Counted from the stretch's first letter, positions 52,910 to 62,017 are shown. The stretch: 64,000 nt of DNA from Rhizobium bangladeshense (GCF_001662075.1 NZ_LYPL01000008.1:1-64000); one strand, 5' to 3'. Numbers and translations are program-made. The notes: a model not told the origin generated them from the letters alone.

Positions 52910-53830
52910 TCAACGTGAGTCAGGCAGGCCGTATATCTTCTCGATAGCGTCAAGCATCAGGTTTGCCGCAATGATGCCGCCGGCGGTATTCCAGACGGCG
53001 TCGCTGACGGCTTCGACCTTGCCGGCCTTGACGACCGCGAGGTTCTTCCACAGCGGATCGGAGGTCCAATCGGCCGCGGCAGCGGCCGTCTTGCCGTCGC
53101 CGGTGTCGTAAACGAGGTAGAAGAGCCGGTCGCCTTCGAATTCAGGCGTTCGCTCCTTCGTCACCTCGTCGGCAAATTCCATCCGGTCCTGGTTTGCCGG
53201 CCGGCCAAATCCGAGCTGGCTCAATATGTTGCCGGCGAACGTATCCTTGAGCAGAATCCTGGTGCGTCCGGGCATGAAGCGCACCAGCGAAATCTTCTCC
53301 GCCTTCTTGTCCCCCAGCGCCTTGCTGATCGCCGCGACGCGATCGTCATAGGCCTTGAAGGCAGCATCGGCCTCCGGCAGCTTGCCGACGGCGGTGGCGT
53401 AGAGCTTCATGTTACCCTTCCAATCGCTCCTGATCCGCTCAGAAAGCACTGTCGGCGCAATCGCCGACAGCTGGGAATAGATCTTCTCCTGGCGGAACTT
53501 GGTGCCAAGGATGAGATCGGGCTCAAGTGAGGCGATCAGTTCGAGGTTGACGGCCGACTCGTCGCCGACGACGGTCACGCCGTCCATCTGCTTGGCGATA
53601 TGGTCGTACCAGGGTTTGCCCAGCCAGGAGCGCACGGCGCCGACCGGCGTAATGCCGATTGCAAGCAGGGCCTCGGTCCCCTCATTGGTCAGCACGACGA
53701 TCCTCTTCGGCGCATCCGGCACTTCGGTCAGGCCCATGGCATGGGTCACTTCGCGCGCATTGGCCGCGCTGACGGTGATGAAGGAGAGGAGAGCCGCGAA
53801 CACCGCGAGCAGGATGGATTTCGTACGCAC
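52910..53830 (-). CDS. Iron-siderophore ABC substrate-binding protein (FecB/FhuD-like)
   Basis: 306 residues from a GTG at 53828-53830. Signal peptide 1-25 (LLAVFAALLSFITVSAANA). Type III periplasmic binding fold: VPDAPKRIVVLTNEGTEALLAIGITPVGA, LELIASLEPDLILG, LSAIAPTVL, and the C-terminal VWNTAGGIIAANLMLDAIEKIYG. Binds a ferric siderophore (possibly citrate-type hydroxycarboxylate) for the permease encoded divergently. Separated from that operon by a 93-bp promoter region with a palindrome. Confidence 0.88.
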   Translation of the reverse strand: MRTKSILLAVFAALLSFITVSAANAREVTHAMGLTEVPDAPKRIVVLTNEGTEALLAIGITPVGAVRSWLGKPWYDHIAKQMDGVTVVGDESAVNLELIASLEPDLILGTKFRQEKIYSQLSAIAPTVLSERIRSDWKGNMKLYATAVGKLPEADAAFKAYDDRVAAISKALGDKKAEKISLVRFMPGRTRILLKDTFAGNILSQLGFGRPANQDRMEFADEVTKERTPEFEGDRLFYLVYDTGDGKTAAAAADWTSDPLWKNLAVVKAGKVEAVSDAVWNTAGGIIAANLMLDAIEKIYGLPDSR

Positions 53831-53861
53831 AGACGCCTCGAACTTGACAATCGAATGATTT

Positions 53862-53879
53862 TCCGACCAATCGGTCGGA
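53862..53879. promoter_or_regulatory. Palindromic operator candidate in the siderophore promoter region
   Basis: TCCGACC (53862-53868) and GGTCGGA (53873-53879) are perfect 7-bp complements around AATC. This is the shape of TetR-type operators rather than a Fur, Irr or RirA site. It lies midway between the divergent binding-protein and permease genes and could control both. No TetR gene is adjacent. Confidence 0.45.
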
Positions 53880-53923
53880 CCATAAGATGAGATGTATTAT
53901 CCACTTAAAGTCAAGCTGAAACC

Positions 53924-54931
53924 GTGCGCCCCATTGCCGTCTCCACCTCTTCCCGTCCCGTGATATCGCTGACGATCGCATTGTGGGCCGCCCTGACGAC
54001 TGCCGTCATCGCGAGCGTGGCGCTGGGCTACCGGCAATATTCGCCGACGGCGATGTGGAATGCGATCTTTGCCTTCGACGGGTCGGAAAGCGCTGTGGTC
54101 ATCACCACGCTGCGCATTCCCCGCGCCCTTCTCGCGCCGCTGGTGGGGGCTGCTCTCGGGGTCGCGGGTGTCTTGACCCAGACGCTGGCGCGCAACCGTA
54201 TCGCTTCACCGGATACGCTCGGTATCAACGGCGGTGCAGCGCTCGCAGTGGTCGCTTCGAGCGTCTGGTTCGGCGTCGGTTCGATCGCCGGAATGTCGGT
54301 CGCGGCCATCTCGGGCGCGCTTGCTACCAGCCTGCTCGTCTTCGGCGTCGCCGCCAGTTCCGGGGGCTTCTCGCCGATCCGGATCGTGCTGGTCGGCGTC
54401 ACCGTCGGCGGCCTCGGCTATTCGATCGTCCAGATCATCCTCACCACCAACGAAGCCCAGCTCAAGGAGCTGCTCTTCTGGCTGACCGGCTCATTCGCCG
54501 ACCGCCCGATCGCCTTTGCCCTTGGCGGCGCACCCGTAGTTCTGGCCGGTCTTGCGGTCGCATGGATGCTCGCTCAGCCGCTCGATGCGCTGCAGGCCGA
54601 CGATACGACGGCCGCAAATCTCGGCGTGCCGCTCGCCGTCATACGCTGGGCCGGCTTCCTGACCATCTCGCTGCTGACCGGCGCCAGCGTCTGCATGGCG
54701 GGGCCGGTCGGTTTCGTCGGCTTCGTCGTGCCGCATGTGGCAAGACGCTTCGTCGGCCTCAGCCATCGCCGCCTCATCGTCACCTCGGCGCTGATCGGTG
54801 CGATCTACGCGACCGCGGCGGACATTCTCGCGCGCTTCATCATCTATCCGGCAGAAGCGCCCGTCGGCGCGATCACCTCGACCGTCGGCGGCGTGGTTCT
54901 GCTCGTCCTGCTCAAGCGGAGAGCGGCATGA
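53924..54931 (+). CDS. Iron-siderophore ABC permease (FecCD family)
   Basis: 335 residues, GTG start at 53924. FecCD family with about nine hydrophobic helices. Marks: RIPRALLAPLVGAALGVAGVLTQTLARNRIASPDTLGINGGAALAVV near 55-100, GVTVGGLGYSIVQII, MAGPVGFVGFVVPHVARRFVG near 247. First of three co-directional importer genes; its stop overlaps the next start (ATGA). Heterodimer partner of the following permease. Confidence 0.92.
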   Translation: MRPIAVSTSSRPVISLTIALWAALTTAVIASVALGYRQYSPTAMWNAIFAFDGSESAVVITTLRIPRALLAPLVGAALGVAGVLTQTLARNRIASPDTLGINGGAALAVVASSVWFGVGSIAGMSVAAISGALATSLLVFGVAASSGGFSPIRIVLVGVTVGGLGYSIVQIILTTNEAQLKELLFWLTGSFADRPIAFALGGAPVVLAGLAVAWMLAQPLDALQADDTTAANLGVPLAVIRWAGFLTISLLTGASVCMAGPVGFVGFVVPHVARRFVGLSHRRLIVTSALIGAIYATAADILARFIIYPAEAPVGAITSTVGGVVLLVLLKRRAA

Positions 54932-55959
54932 CGACTTCCGCCGGTTCTCTCACCATCTCCAGAGCGCCGCTGACGCTGGCGGCCATCATCCTCCTGTTCC
55001 TGGCTCTCGCTTTGACGGGGATCGCGTTCGGGTCGACCTGGATACCGCTCGCCCAGGTGTGGGACGTGCTTCTCGGCGCGGATATCCGCGGCAAGACGGT
55101 CATCATTCTGCAGTTCCGCCTGCCCCGCGTGGTGATCGCCGCTCTGGCGGGCGGCGGCTTTGCAGTCGCCGGATATCTTCTCCAGCGCGTGACCCGCAAC
55201 GAACTCGCCTCGCCCGGCATACTCGGCGTCGTCGATGGCGCAGCGCTGGCGGTCGTCTGCTTTCTCGCCGCACTCTCCAACGAATCCAACGCGCTGGTCA
55301 CCTCGGTCGCCTATCAGCCGGTCGCCGCCGTCGCCGGATCGATCCTCGCAATCTCAATCGTCTTCGCATTCGCCGGCCGGCAGGCGGCATCGGCGATCCG
55401 CCTGCTTCTCTTCGGCACCGCCGTCGCCGCGGTTTTGAAATCGCTGACCGTGATCGCCATGCTCGTCGGGCCTGTCTACCAGGCCGGACAGGCGGCGCGC
55501 TGGATCGCCGGCGCGGTCAACGAGATCAACTGGAACGAAATCCGCATCACCGCGATCGGCATGCTTCCACTCGTGCTCATCGTGCTGATCGTGGCGCGCA
55601 GGCTGCCGCCGGCCGATCTCGACGAGATCTCGGCGAGAAGCGTCGGCCTCAACTTGCCGAGCTTCCGCATCCAGATCTTCGTCCTTGCCGCCGCCATCAC
55701 CGCGCTTTCGGCCGCCTTCGTCGGCGGCGTCGGTTTCATCGGCCTGATGGCGCCGCATCTCGCGCGCCGGCTGATCGGGAGAACCGTCCATTTCGGCCTC
55801 ATCGGCAGCTTCTTCATCGGCGCCTCGATGCTGGTCGGCGCGGACCTTCTCGTCCGGGTGCTGTTTTCGCCGACCGAAGTGCCTGCCGGAACGGTTCCGG
55901 CCGTCATCGGCGCTCCCTACTTCCTCTATCTCCTGATGAGAACCCAGCGCCATGACTGA
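54928..55959 (+). CDS. Iron-siderophore ABC permease (FecCD family)
   Basis: 343 residues from ATG 54928. Marks: LQFRLPRVVIAALAGGGFAVAGYLLQRVTRNELASPGILGVVDGAALAVV, RWIAGAVNEINWNEI, GGVGFIGLMAPHLARRLIG near 263. Same fold as the preceding gene and the other half of the inner-membrane channel. Coupled to both neighbours by 4- and 8-base overlaps. Confidence 0.92.
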   Translation: MTTSAGSLTISRAPLTLAAIILLFLALALTGIAFGSTWIPLAQVWDVLLGADIRGKTVIILQFRLPRVVIAALAGGGFAVAGYLLQRVTRNELASPGILGVVDGAALAVVCFLAALSNESNALVTSVAYQPVAAVAGSILAISIVFAFAGRQAASAIRLLLFGTAVAAVLKSLTVIAMLVGPVYQAGQAARWIAGAVNEINWNEIRITAIGMLPLVLIVLIVARRLPPADLDEISARSVGLNLPSFRIQIFVLAAAITALSAAFVGGVGFIGLMAPHLARRLIGRTVHFGLIGSFFIGASMLVGADLLVRVLFSPTEVPAGTVPAVIGAPYFLYLLMRTQRHD

Positions 55960-56773
55960 CGCCGCCGCCGCCATCGACAACGTGATATCGATCGAAGAGC
56001 TCAGCCTCGATTACGGCAAGCTCAACGTCCTCCATTCCCTGTCACTCGCCATCCCCAGAGGCAAGATCACCGTGCTTGCGGGCGCAAACGGCTGCGGCAA
56101 GTCCACTCTGCTGCGGGCAATCCGCAGGCTGCACAAGCCGAGCAAGGGCCATATCCTGCTCGAAGAGCTGAACCTTCACAGCCTCGGCGAAAAGGCGCTT
56201 GCCCGGAAAATCGGACTGCTGACCCAGAGCCCCTCGGCGCCCGAAGACATGACGGTGCAGGAGCTCGTGCGGCTCGGCCGTTACCCGCACCAGACGCTGC
56301 TGCAGCCCTGGAGCGCCGGCGATGCGGAAGCGATCGAGCAGGCGATGGCCGGCACCGGCGTCGGCCATCTCAGCGACCGCAGGCTCGGTTCGCTCTCGGG
56401 AGGGCAGCTGCAGCGCGCATGGATTGCGATGGTGCTGGCGCAGGAAACCGACATCATCTGCCTGGACGAGCCGGTCAACCATCTTGACCTTGCCCACCAG
56501 ATCGAATGCCTGGAGCTGGTCGACCGTCTCAAGCAGCAATTCGGCAGAACGGTCGTCCTCGTGCTCCATGACCTCAACCTCGCGGCGCGCTACGGCGACA
56601 CGCTGGTTTTTCTGAGAGGCGGCGAAATCGTCGCCACGGGGGCGCCCACCGATCTGGTCACCGAGGCGATGGTCTCCGACGTCTTCGGCGTGCAGGCAAG
56701 GGTCATAACCGATCCTGTTCACGGCCGGCCGCTCTGCATCCCGCTGCGCCTCGCTGGGACGTCGTCCGAGTAA
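55952..56773 (+). CDS. Iron-siderophore ABC ATPase (FecE-like)
   Basis: 273 residues. Walker A GANGCGKST near 47, Q-loop TQSPSAPEDMTVQELVRLGRYPHQ (typical FecE/FhuC), signature LSGGQLQRA, Walker B IICLDEPVNHLD, switch His LVLHDLNLAARYGD. Energises uptake of the ferric siderophore. Last gene of the operon. No TonB-dependent receptor is in the window. Confidence 0.93.
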   Translation: MTDAAAAIDNVISIEELSLDYGKLNVLHSLSLAIPRGKITVLAGANGCGKSTLLRAIRRLHKPSKGHILLEELNLHSLGEKALARKIGLLTQSPSAPEDMTVQELVRLGRYPHQTLLQPWSAGDAEAIEQAMAGTGVGHLSDRRLGSLSGGQLQRAWIAMVLAQETDIICLDEPVNHLDLAHQIECLELVDRLKQQFGRTVVLVLHDLNLAARYGDTLVFLRGGEIVATGAPTDLVTEAMVSDVFGVQARVITDPVHGRPLCIPLRLAGTSSE

Positions 56774-57048
56774 GCGGCCTCGCCGGCCAAACCATTCCGC
56801 TGTCACCCCTGGATAAACAACTGGCTGAGCTCACCGGTCAATCTGTCGTGCAAGCGCTTGGGAACCTCTTGCGGGCGACATGTTTCTATTGTTGAAGCAG
56901 TCGGCCGCGGCCCGCCGGCACCGCAGCACGGCACGACTATCCATAATTCGCAGAGATGTACGATAAGCGCAGCAAACGGCGCGCCGCCAGTCCGCTGGCG
57001 GTTGGAACTCACAAGATTTCACAAAGGCTTAAGCTTCGTTGAAACATC

Positions 57049-58452
57049 TTGTCATTACGATTTTCATTCCGGCGTATTGGTGGTTTTTTGAAGTCAGTTT
57101 TTTTATCTTCATTGGGTCGATGCTTGCACACGCTTTGCGGTCTCGGAAGGGACAGAACCGGCAATGTCGCGATCGTCGTTGCCCTCAGCCTGGTGCCAAT
57201 GCTCGTCGCAGTCGGCGCGAGCTTCGACTACATCCGCAGCTACAATGTCCGGCAGAGGATGCAGAGCGACCTCGATGCAGCCCTGATCGCCGCGGTCAAA
57301 CAGATCGACAATGTCGAGGACACGGACGCTCTCAAGAAGAAGGTTTCCGACTGGTTCCACGTACAGGTGGACAACAGCTACACGTTGGGTGAGATCGAGA
57401 TCGATACGGCCAACCACAACATCACTGCGACGGCGAGCGGCACCGTTCCGACCACCTTCATGAAGATCGCCAACATCGAGACCGTCGACGTCGGCGTGGC
57501 GAGCGCCGTCAAGGGACCGGCCACCTCCTATCTCAACGTCTATATCGTCATCGACAGCTCGCCCTCGATGCTGCTGGCGGCAACGACATCGGGCCAGGCG
57601 ACTATGTATGCCGGCATCGGATGCCAGTTCGCCTGCCACACCGGCGACGCGCACACGATCGGCAAGAAGACATATGCCAACAACTATGAATACAGCTCAG
57701 AAAAGAAGATAAAGCTGCGTGCCGATGTCGCCGGCGACGCAGTCCGCGAAGTGCTCGACATGATCGACGAATCCGACGCCAATCATGAACGGATCAAGGT
57801 CGGACTCTACAGCCTGGGAGATACGCTCACCGAAGTTCTGACCCCGACGCTGAGCACGGATACGGCGCGTACCCGCTTGGCGGATGCAAGCTACGGCCTC
57901 ACCAGCGCGACCTCGAAGGCCGCCACCTATTTCGACGTATCGCTTACAACGCTCAAGCAAAAGGTCGGCGCCGGAGGGGACGGAACCACCTCAGGCTCGC
58001 CGCTCAAGCTGGTTCTTCTGCTGACGGACGGCGTGCAGTCGCAGCGCGAATGGGTCACCGACGGAGTGGTATGGAGCAAGGGCAAGGCGATTTCCGGCTC
58101 ATACTGGAACAAGGTGGCGCCGCTTAATCCCGAGTGGTGCGGCTATCTGAAGAACCAATCCAATACGATGGCGGTGCTCTACACCGAATATCTGCCGATC
58201 ACCTCGGACTGGGGCTATAACGCCACCGTCGGCTCGACCATGGCCAGCGCCAACTGGAAGAACACTTGGGGCGGCACCATGGACAGCGGCGTTTCGAGCA
58301 GTATTACGAGACGGGATTACATCCCCTATGCGCTTGCCGGCTGCGCATCATCGAAGAGCCTGTTCATTTCGGCATCGTCGTCGACGGAAATTACGGCAGG
58401 GCTTTCGGCGCTCTTTACCCAATATCTCTCTTCCGTCCGGCTGACCCAATGA
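57049..58452 (+). CDS. TadG-like pilus-associated protein with von Willebrand A domain
   Basis: 467 residues at most; the frame opens after a stop at 57040-57042 and offers only TTG starts (57049 first), so the true start is uncertain within about 40 codons. TadE/TadG-type N-terminal helix (RDRTGNVAIVVALSLVPMLVAVGASFDYIRSYNVRQRMQSDLDAALIAAV) is followed by a vWA domain with a MIDAS motif DSSPS near 164 and LLLTDGVQSQRE near 322. Proteins of this type sit at the envelope near Flp/Tad pilus machinery. Overlaps the next gene by 4 bp. Confidence 0.8.
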   Translation: MSLRFSFRRIGGFLKSVFLSSLGRCLHTLCGLGRDRTGNVAIVVALSLVPMLVAVGASFDYIRSYNVRQRMQSDLDAALIAAVKQIDNVEDTDALKKKVSDWFHVQVDNSYTLGEIEIDTANHNITATASGTVPTTFMKIANIETVDVGVASAVKGPATSYLNVYIVIDSSPSMLLAATTSGQATMYAGIGCQFACHTGDAHTIGKKTYANNYEYSSEKKIKLRADVAGDAVREVLDMIDESDANHERIKVGLYSLGDTLTEVLTPTLSTDTARTRLADASYGLTSATSKAATYFDVSLTTLKQKVGAGGDGTTSGSPLKLVLLLTDGVQSQREWVTDGVVWSKGKAISGSYWNKVAPLNPEWCGYLKNQSNTMAVLYTEYLPITSDWGYNATVGSTMASANWKNTWGGTMDSGVSSSITRRDYIPYALAGCASSKSLFISASSSTEITAGLSALFTQYLSSVRLTQ

Positions 58453-58979
58453 AATACGGAAAAAGATTGACATCGCTTCGCCGCTTCCTCGGCGATCGTG
58501 AAGGGGTGGCTGCGATCGAGTTCGCGATCCTCGCCCTGCCGCTCTTCATCATGTTGTTCGGCATCATCGAAGTCTCGCTGATGTTTTTCGTCAACTCTGC
58601 GCAGGATGCTTCGGTTCACAAAATCTCCCGAATGATCCGTACCGGCGAAGTTGCGTCGTCGAAGATCACGCTCGCCGGCTTCAAGGCGAAGATTTGCGAG
58701 GATATGCTTTTGTCGTTCAACTGCTCCACCGATCTCGTCGTCAAAGTGAACGTGCTTTCTGACCTGTCGGCGGCGGTCAGCACCGACCCGATCGACAATA
58801 GCGGCAATCTTGCCGTCACCGAGACCTTCGATGTCGGCAAGGGCAGCGATTACATTCTGGTTCAGACCTTCCTGCCCTGGGACCCCGTCGCCAATTTCCT
58901 CACTCTGTCGAGCGCCCAGCTTTCGGACGGCCGTTATCTTCTTGGCTCGTCCGTCCTGTTGCGCAATGAGCCCTTCTGA
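58449..58979 (+). CDS. TadE-like pilus assembly protein
   Basis: 176 residues from ATG 58449. TadE N-terminus: basic stretch, then REGVAAIEFAILALPLFIMLFGIIEVSLMFFVN with the conserved Glu, a pseudopilin-like transmembrane helix. The C-terminal part is a beta-rich soluble domain with two Cys (ICEDMLLSFNC). Translationally coupled to the TadG-like gene. Confidence 0.83.
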   Translation: MKYGKRLTSLRRFLGDREGVAAIEFAILALPLFIMLFGIIEVSLMFFVNSAQDASVHKISRMIRTGEVASSKITLAGFKAKICEDMLLSFNCSTDLVVKVNVLSDLSAAVSTDPIDNSGNLAVTETFDVGKGSDYILVQTFLPWDPVANFLTLSSAQLSDGRYLLGSSVLLRNEPF

Positions 58980-58980
58980 C

Positions 58981-59565
58981 ATGATCAAGAAACGAAGCCT
59001 TTTCCTTTTCCGCTTCGCCCGATCTCGCCTATATCGTCTGGCGCAAGAGCGGACGGCTGCATCTGGCGTCGAATTCGCTCTGGTGCTGCCGATCCTGGTG
59101 ATGCTGCTGTTCGGCACCGTCGATCTCGGCCATGCGCTGACGGTCAGCCGTAAGATCGACGAAATCGCCTCCACGACGGGCGATTTGATTGGACAGCAGA
59201 GTTCGTGGACGAGTTCCGATGTTACTAAGCTTCTTTCCGGCGCCAGCTTCATTCTGCAGCCCTATGACACGAGCGGGCTGACGATCACCGTCGCGGTGAA
59301 CGATATCAGCAAAAGCGGCAACGCGACCGTCAACTGGTCTGCGGCGCTCAACACCTCGGCGCTGAATTCCGGAACGGCGAGCGCAATCGATATCCCCGCG
59401 CAAATCCAGGATGCGGGCGTCCAGGTCGTGCTGACCCGCGTGCAATACACATTGACGACACCGGTCTCCGCGTTTTTCTCAAATTTCACCGGACAGAACG
59501 GCTACAGCTTCGACCATCATTTCTTCAACCGCCCGCGCGTCAGCGACACAATCACTTACAAATAG
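58981..59565 (+). CDS. TadE/TadF-like pilus assembly protein
   Basis: 194 residues from ATG 58981, one base after the previous stop. Same architecture: TAASGVEFALVLPILVMLLFGTVDLGHALTVSRKI helix with the conserved Glu, then a Ser/Thr-rich exported domain. Third gene of a TadG-TadE-TadE unit; no tadA, tadB, tadC or cpaB-type gene is present in the window. Confidence 0.83.
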   Translation: MIKKRSLFLFRFARSRLYRLAQERTAASGVEFALVLPILVMLLFGTVDLGHALTVSRKIDEIASTTGDLIGQQSSWTSSDVTKLLSGASFILQPYDTSGLTITVAVNDISKSGNATVNWSAALNTSALNSGTASAIDIPAQIQDAGVQVVLTRVQYTLTTPVSAFFSNFTGQNGYSFDHHFFNRPRVSDTITYK

Positions 59566-59897
59566 CCTGCTTCTTCTGATGAACGTTTGACAATGCCACT
59601 CAGGCTGGTTGTCGACTGGCCGACAATGATGCATTGCTTCGCCAGTTGGCACCTGACCCGCAGATGCCTTCAGCATCGCCACCAAGGCAGCGCGGGTGGT
59701 CGGCGCCAAGTATGCCGCCGAGAAAAATGCCGGGTCTGCGCGCCACTATGAAGAGCTTGCCGCAACACTTGAACTGCAGATGGATTGAGCGACTGCCGGC
59801 CATGCGAGGCCAGTGTTTCCAAATCGGTCGGGCTGGCAGACGCCCTCCGGCTCGACTGGCTTGGCCTGAGAACCTAAGGCGCTGGAGATTCGCCCGC
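59566..59897. other. Intergenic region with a degraded coding fragment
   Basis: 332 bp between the convergent TadE-like and exported-protein genes. Apart from the coding remnant at 59620-59788 nothing readable stands out; no terminator hairpin was found. Confidence 0.45.
59620..59788 (+). pseudogene. C-terminal coding remnant of unknown gene
   Basis: The frame 59663-59788 reads DAFSIATKAARVVGAKYAAE and on to HYEELAATLELQMD, stop, which has the composition of a real helical C-terminus. A neighbouring frame just upstream reads NDALLRQLAPDP. A stop precedes the fragment in its own frame, and there is no start or ribosome site. Probably the end of a deleted gene; family not recognised. Confidence 0.35.
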
Positions 59898-60737
59898 TCA
59901 TTCGGAAAGCCGGACGATGCCGTAGGGATTGAACTTGAATTCGTCCACTTCATAGGTGGATTCGAAGGAGAGCCTGGCGCGGCGCTTCTTCAGCGTAGGA
60001 TCCAGGCCATGCCCGGCGATCTCGTCGGCGACCTGGTCGATGATGGCAACGACTTGCCTTTCGCTGCCCATCGCCTCCGGCGCGCAGACTTCCGGCAGCC
60101 CGACGAGATGAAAGCCGACGCTTTCTAGATATCCGCGAGCCGAGAGCGGCCGCTTTGCGAAGGCTAGGCGGCCGATGCGCTGCTGAGTGAGCGGGTCGTT
60201 GGCCTTCTGCGCTTCGGCTGCCTGCCGGATCAACTCTTTCCATCGATCGAGGCCATGGGCGATGCCGGCGCTTTCGCCCTTGACGGCAACCGCTCCCGCC
60301 GCGATCAGCCGCTCGACGAGACGCAGCGCCGTCATCGACACCTTCACCGTCTCCGCCTGCGCCATGCTCGGCCCGAGGAGATAGAGGACGGATTGGTGAT
60401 CAGCGACGGCTTTCTCGTCCGCCTCGTCCCACGCATCCGGTTCGACCCGATCCCAGCAGACATCGAATGACCGGCTCATGCGGTTATCCGGCTCTGCCTG
60501 CGAATAATCCTCATCGACGCTGAAGCCGGTGGCGAAATCACGGATCGCTTGGCCTGCCGCTTCGGACAGGCGGCTGAGGTCGCGATCCCTACCGAGAAAA
60601 CACAGGACGTGCCGGGGCGTCACCGACGACGCCTCGTCCTGGGTGATTGTTTCCGGGCTGGCTTGCGCAGCGAAAGACGGTTTCCAGCCGATCATGGCCC
60701 ATAGGGACCCCAACAGCGCGCGACGCAGAATATGCAA
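59898..60737 (-). CDS. Exported protein of unknown function
   Basis: 279 residues. Signal peptide 1-24 (MHILRRALLGSLWAMIGWKPSFAAQ, tolerably Sec-like). The mature part has VTPRHVLCFLGRDRDLSRLSEAAGQAIRDFATGFSVDEDYSQ and SVLYLLGPSMAQAETVKVSMTALRLVERLIAAGAVAVKGESAGIAHGLDRW; the second block resembles DUF4261-type proteins. No catalytic motif recognised. It stands alone, convergent with the TadE-like unit. Confidence 0.68.
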   Translation of the reverse strand: MHILRRALLGSLWAMIGWKPSFAAQASPETITQDEASSVTPRHVLCFLGRDRDLSRLSEAAGQAIRDFATGFSVDEDYSQAEPDNRMSRSFDVCWDRVEPDAWDEADEKAVADHQSVLYLLGPSMAQAETVKVSMTALRLVERLIAAGAVAVKGESAGIAHGLDRWKELIRQAAEAQKANDPLTQQRIGRLAFAKRPLSARGYLESVGFHLVGLPEVCAPEAMGSERQVVAIIDQVADEIAGHGLDPTLKKRRARLSFESTYEVDEFKFNPYGIVRLSE

Positions 60738-60843
60738 GAGCGATGCCTCCGTTCGGTCGAATCTTTACAGCTTCCGCTTGTAAACATATGGCGCCCAAAA
60801 CGAAAGCGGGATCATCGCCAGGCGATGCGTCACGCCCTTTTGC

Positions 60844-61896
60844 TCAGGCCCAGATGTCTCCCGGAGTGAACCCTTCGGTGAAGGGATCGTCATTGTCCAG
60901 CACAAGGGTGTTCAGGCCGGAGATCCAGCTGGTGCCGGTCAGCGTCGGGACGACGGCGGATCTGTCGCCGACCCTTGCTTCTTCGACCAGCCTGCCGGTG
61001 TAGATATTGCCGAGGATTCCCTGATGCCGGAAATCCTGATTGAGCGGCAATTCGCCCTTCGCATGCAGAACGGCCATCTTCGCGCATGTGCCGGTGCCGC
61101 AGGGGCAGCGATCGAGCGCTCCCGTCCAGGTCGCGGGATCGTCCCAGGAAAGATCGCCCGTGGCCATCGTGACGGTGTTCTTCCAATCGGCGTTCGGATC
61201 GTCCGTCGGTCCCGACAGCTGCGAGATCGTGAGGCCGACGCCGGGATAATGCGGATGGGCAACGGGCAACTGCTCGATGGCCGCCTGACGGATCATCGCG
61301 GAAACACGTGCGATCTCCCTTCCGTGCGCCGGAATCAGTTCAAGGCCTTTGAACTGTCTGACATCGGCGATGACATAGAACATGCCGCCCCAGCCGACAT
61401 CGACCGTAATCTTTCCAAGATGCGGCACCTCGATGATGGCGTCGAGATGGGCGGCGAATGCCGGCACGTTCTTGAAGGTCACGCTTTTGACTTTGCCGTC
61501 CTTGCACTGCGCCTTCACGCGGATCAGGCCGGCAGGCGCCTCAAGGACCAGTTCGGTGACGGGCTCCTTCATCGGCAGCATGCCCATTTCCAAGAGGACC
61601 GTCACCACGGAGATGGTGTTGCCGCCGGACATCATCGGATATTCGACCTGCTCCATGATGACATAGCCGGCATCGGCCTCCGGATGAGAGGGTGGCACGA
61701 TGATGTTGCAGCAATGGGCGGGATAGCCGCGCGGTTCGCGCAGCATCAGCTTGCGCAACTGGTCGTCGTTGCTTTCCAGCCATTTCATCTTCTCATAGAC
61801 GGAGTTTCCGGGAATGTGCGGAACGCCTCCCGTTATCACGCGCATCGGCGTGCCGGCGTGGGTATCGACCGCATGAATCGTTCTTTTAAATCCCAT
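60844..61896 (-). CDS. Proline racemase/hydroxyproline epimerase family enzyme with Ser/Cys active site
   Basis: 350 residues from ATG at 61894-61896, chosen for the GAGGAG site; 14 more codons upstream look non-native. Family marks: AVDTHAGTPMRVITGG at the start, GDLSWD, GNIYTGRLVEE. The first catalytic position, normally Cys in MCGH, is Ser90 in PMMSGGNTI; the second is Cys266 in DRCPCGTGTCAKMAV. Cys/Cys members are proline racemases or 4-hydroxyproline epimerases, Cys/Thr members are trans-3-hydroxyproline dehydratases; Ser/Cys is a recognised rarer class linked to hydroxyproline epimerisation. Divergent from the reductase gene. Confidence 0.85.
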   Translation of the reverse strand: MGFKRTIHAVDTHAGTPMRVITGGVPHIPGNSVYEKMKWLESNDDQLRKLMLREPRGYPAHCCNIIVPPSHPEADAGYVIMEQVEYPMMSGGNTISVVTVLLEMGMLPMKEPVTELVLEAPAGLIRVKAQCKDGKVKSVTFKNVPAFAAHLDAIIEVPHLGKITVDVGWGGMFYVIADVRQFKGLELIPAHGREIARVSAMIRQAAIEQLPVAHPHYPGVGLTISQLSGPTDDPNADWKNTVTMATGDLSWDDPATWTGALDRCPCGTGTCAKMAVLHAKGELPLNQDFRHQGILGNIYTGRLVEEARVGDRSAVVPTLTGTSWISGLNTLVLDNDDPFTEGFTPGDIWA

Positions 61897-62001
61897 TTCT
61901 GCTTCTCCTCTGTTCGGTTGCGCGCGCTCGGTCTTCATGAGGGCAATGTGGCCGCCTCCGATTTTCCCGTTTGGCGTGCGCCCGATCCATCTTGCTTTGT
62001 A

Positions 62002-62017
62002 ATATCGTATACGATAT
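62002..62017. promoter_or_regulatory. GntR-type operator, perfect 16-bp palindrome
   Basis: ATATCGTATACGATAT is perfectly self-complementary and lies in the 261-bp gap between the divergent racemase-family gene and the reductase gene. The central GTATAC with flanking AT-C-G is the typical FadR/FCD GntR pattern. A related site (63878-63893) precedes the GntR gene itself. A TGTACA sequence also lies at 62059-62064. Confidence 0.7.

Noticed and set aside
53983..55959. 658-codon open frame spanning both siderophore permeases
   Set aside because: Only its last part, from ATG 54928, is real. The first 315 codons are Arg-rich out-of-frame sequence over the first permease.
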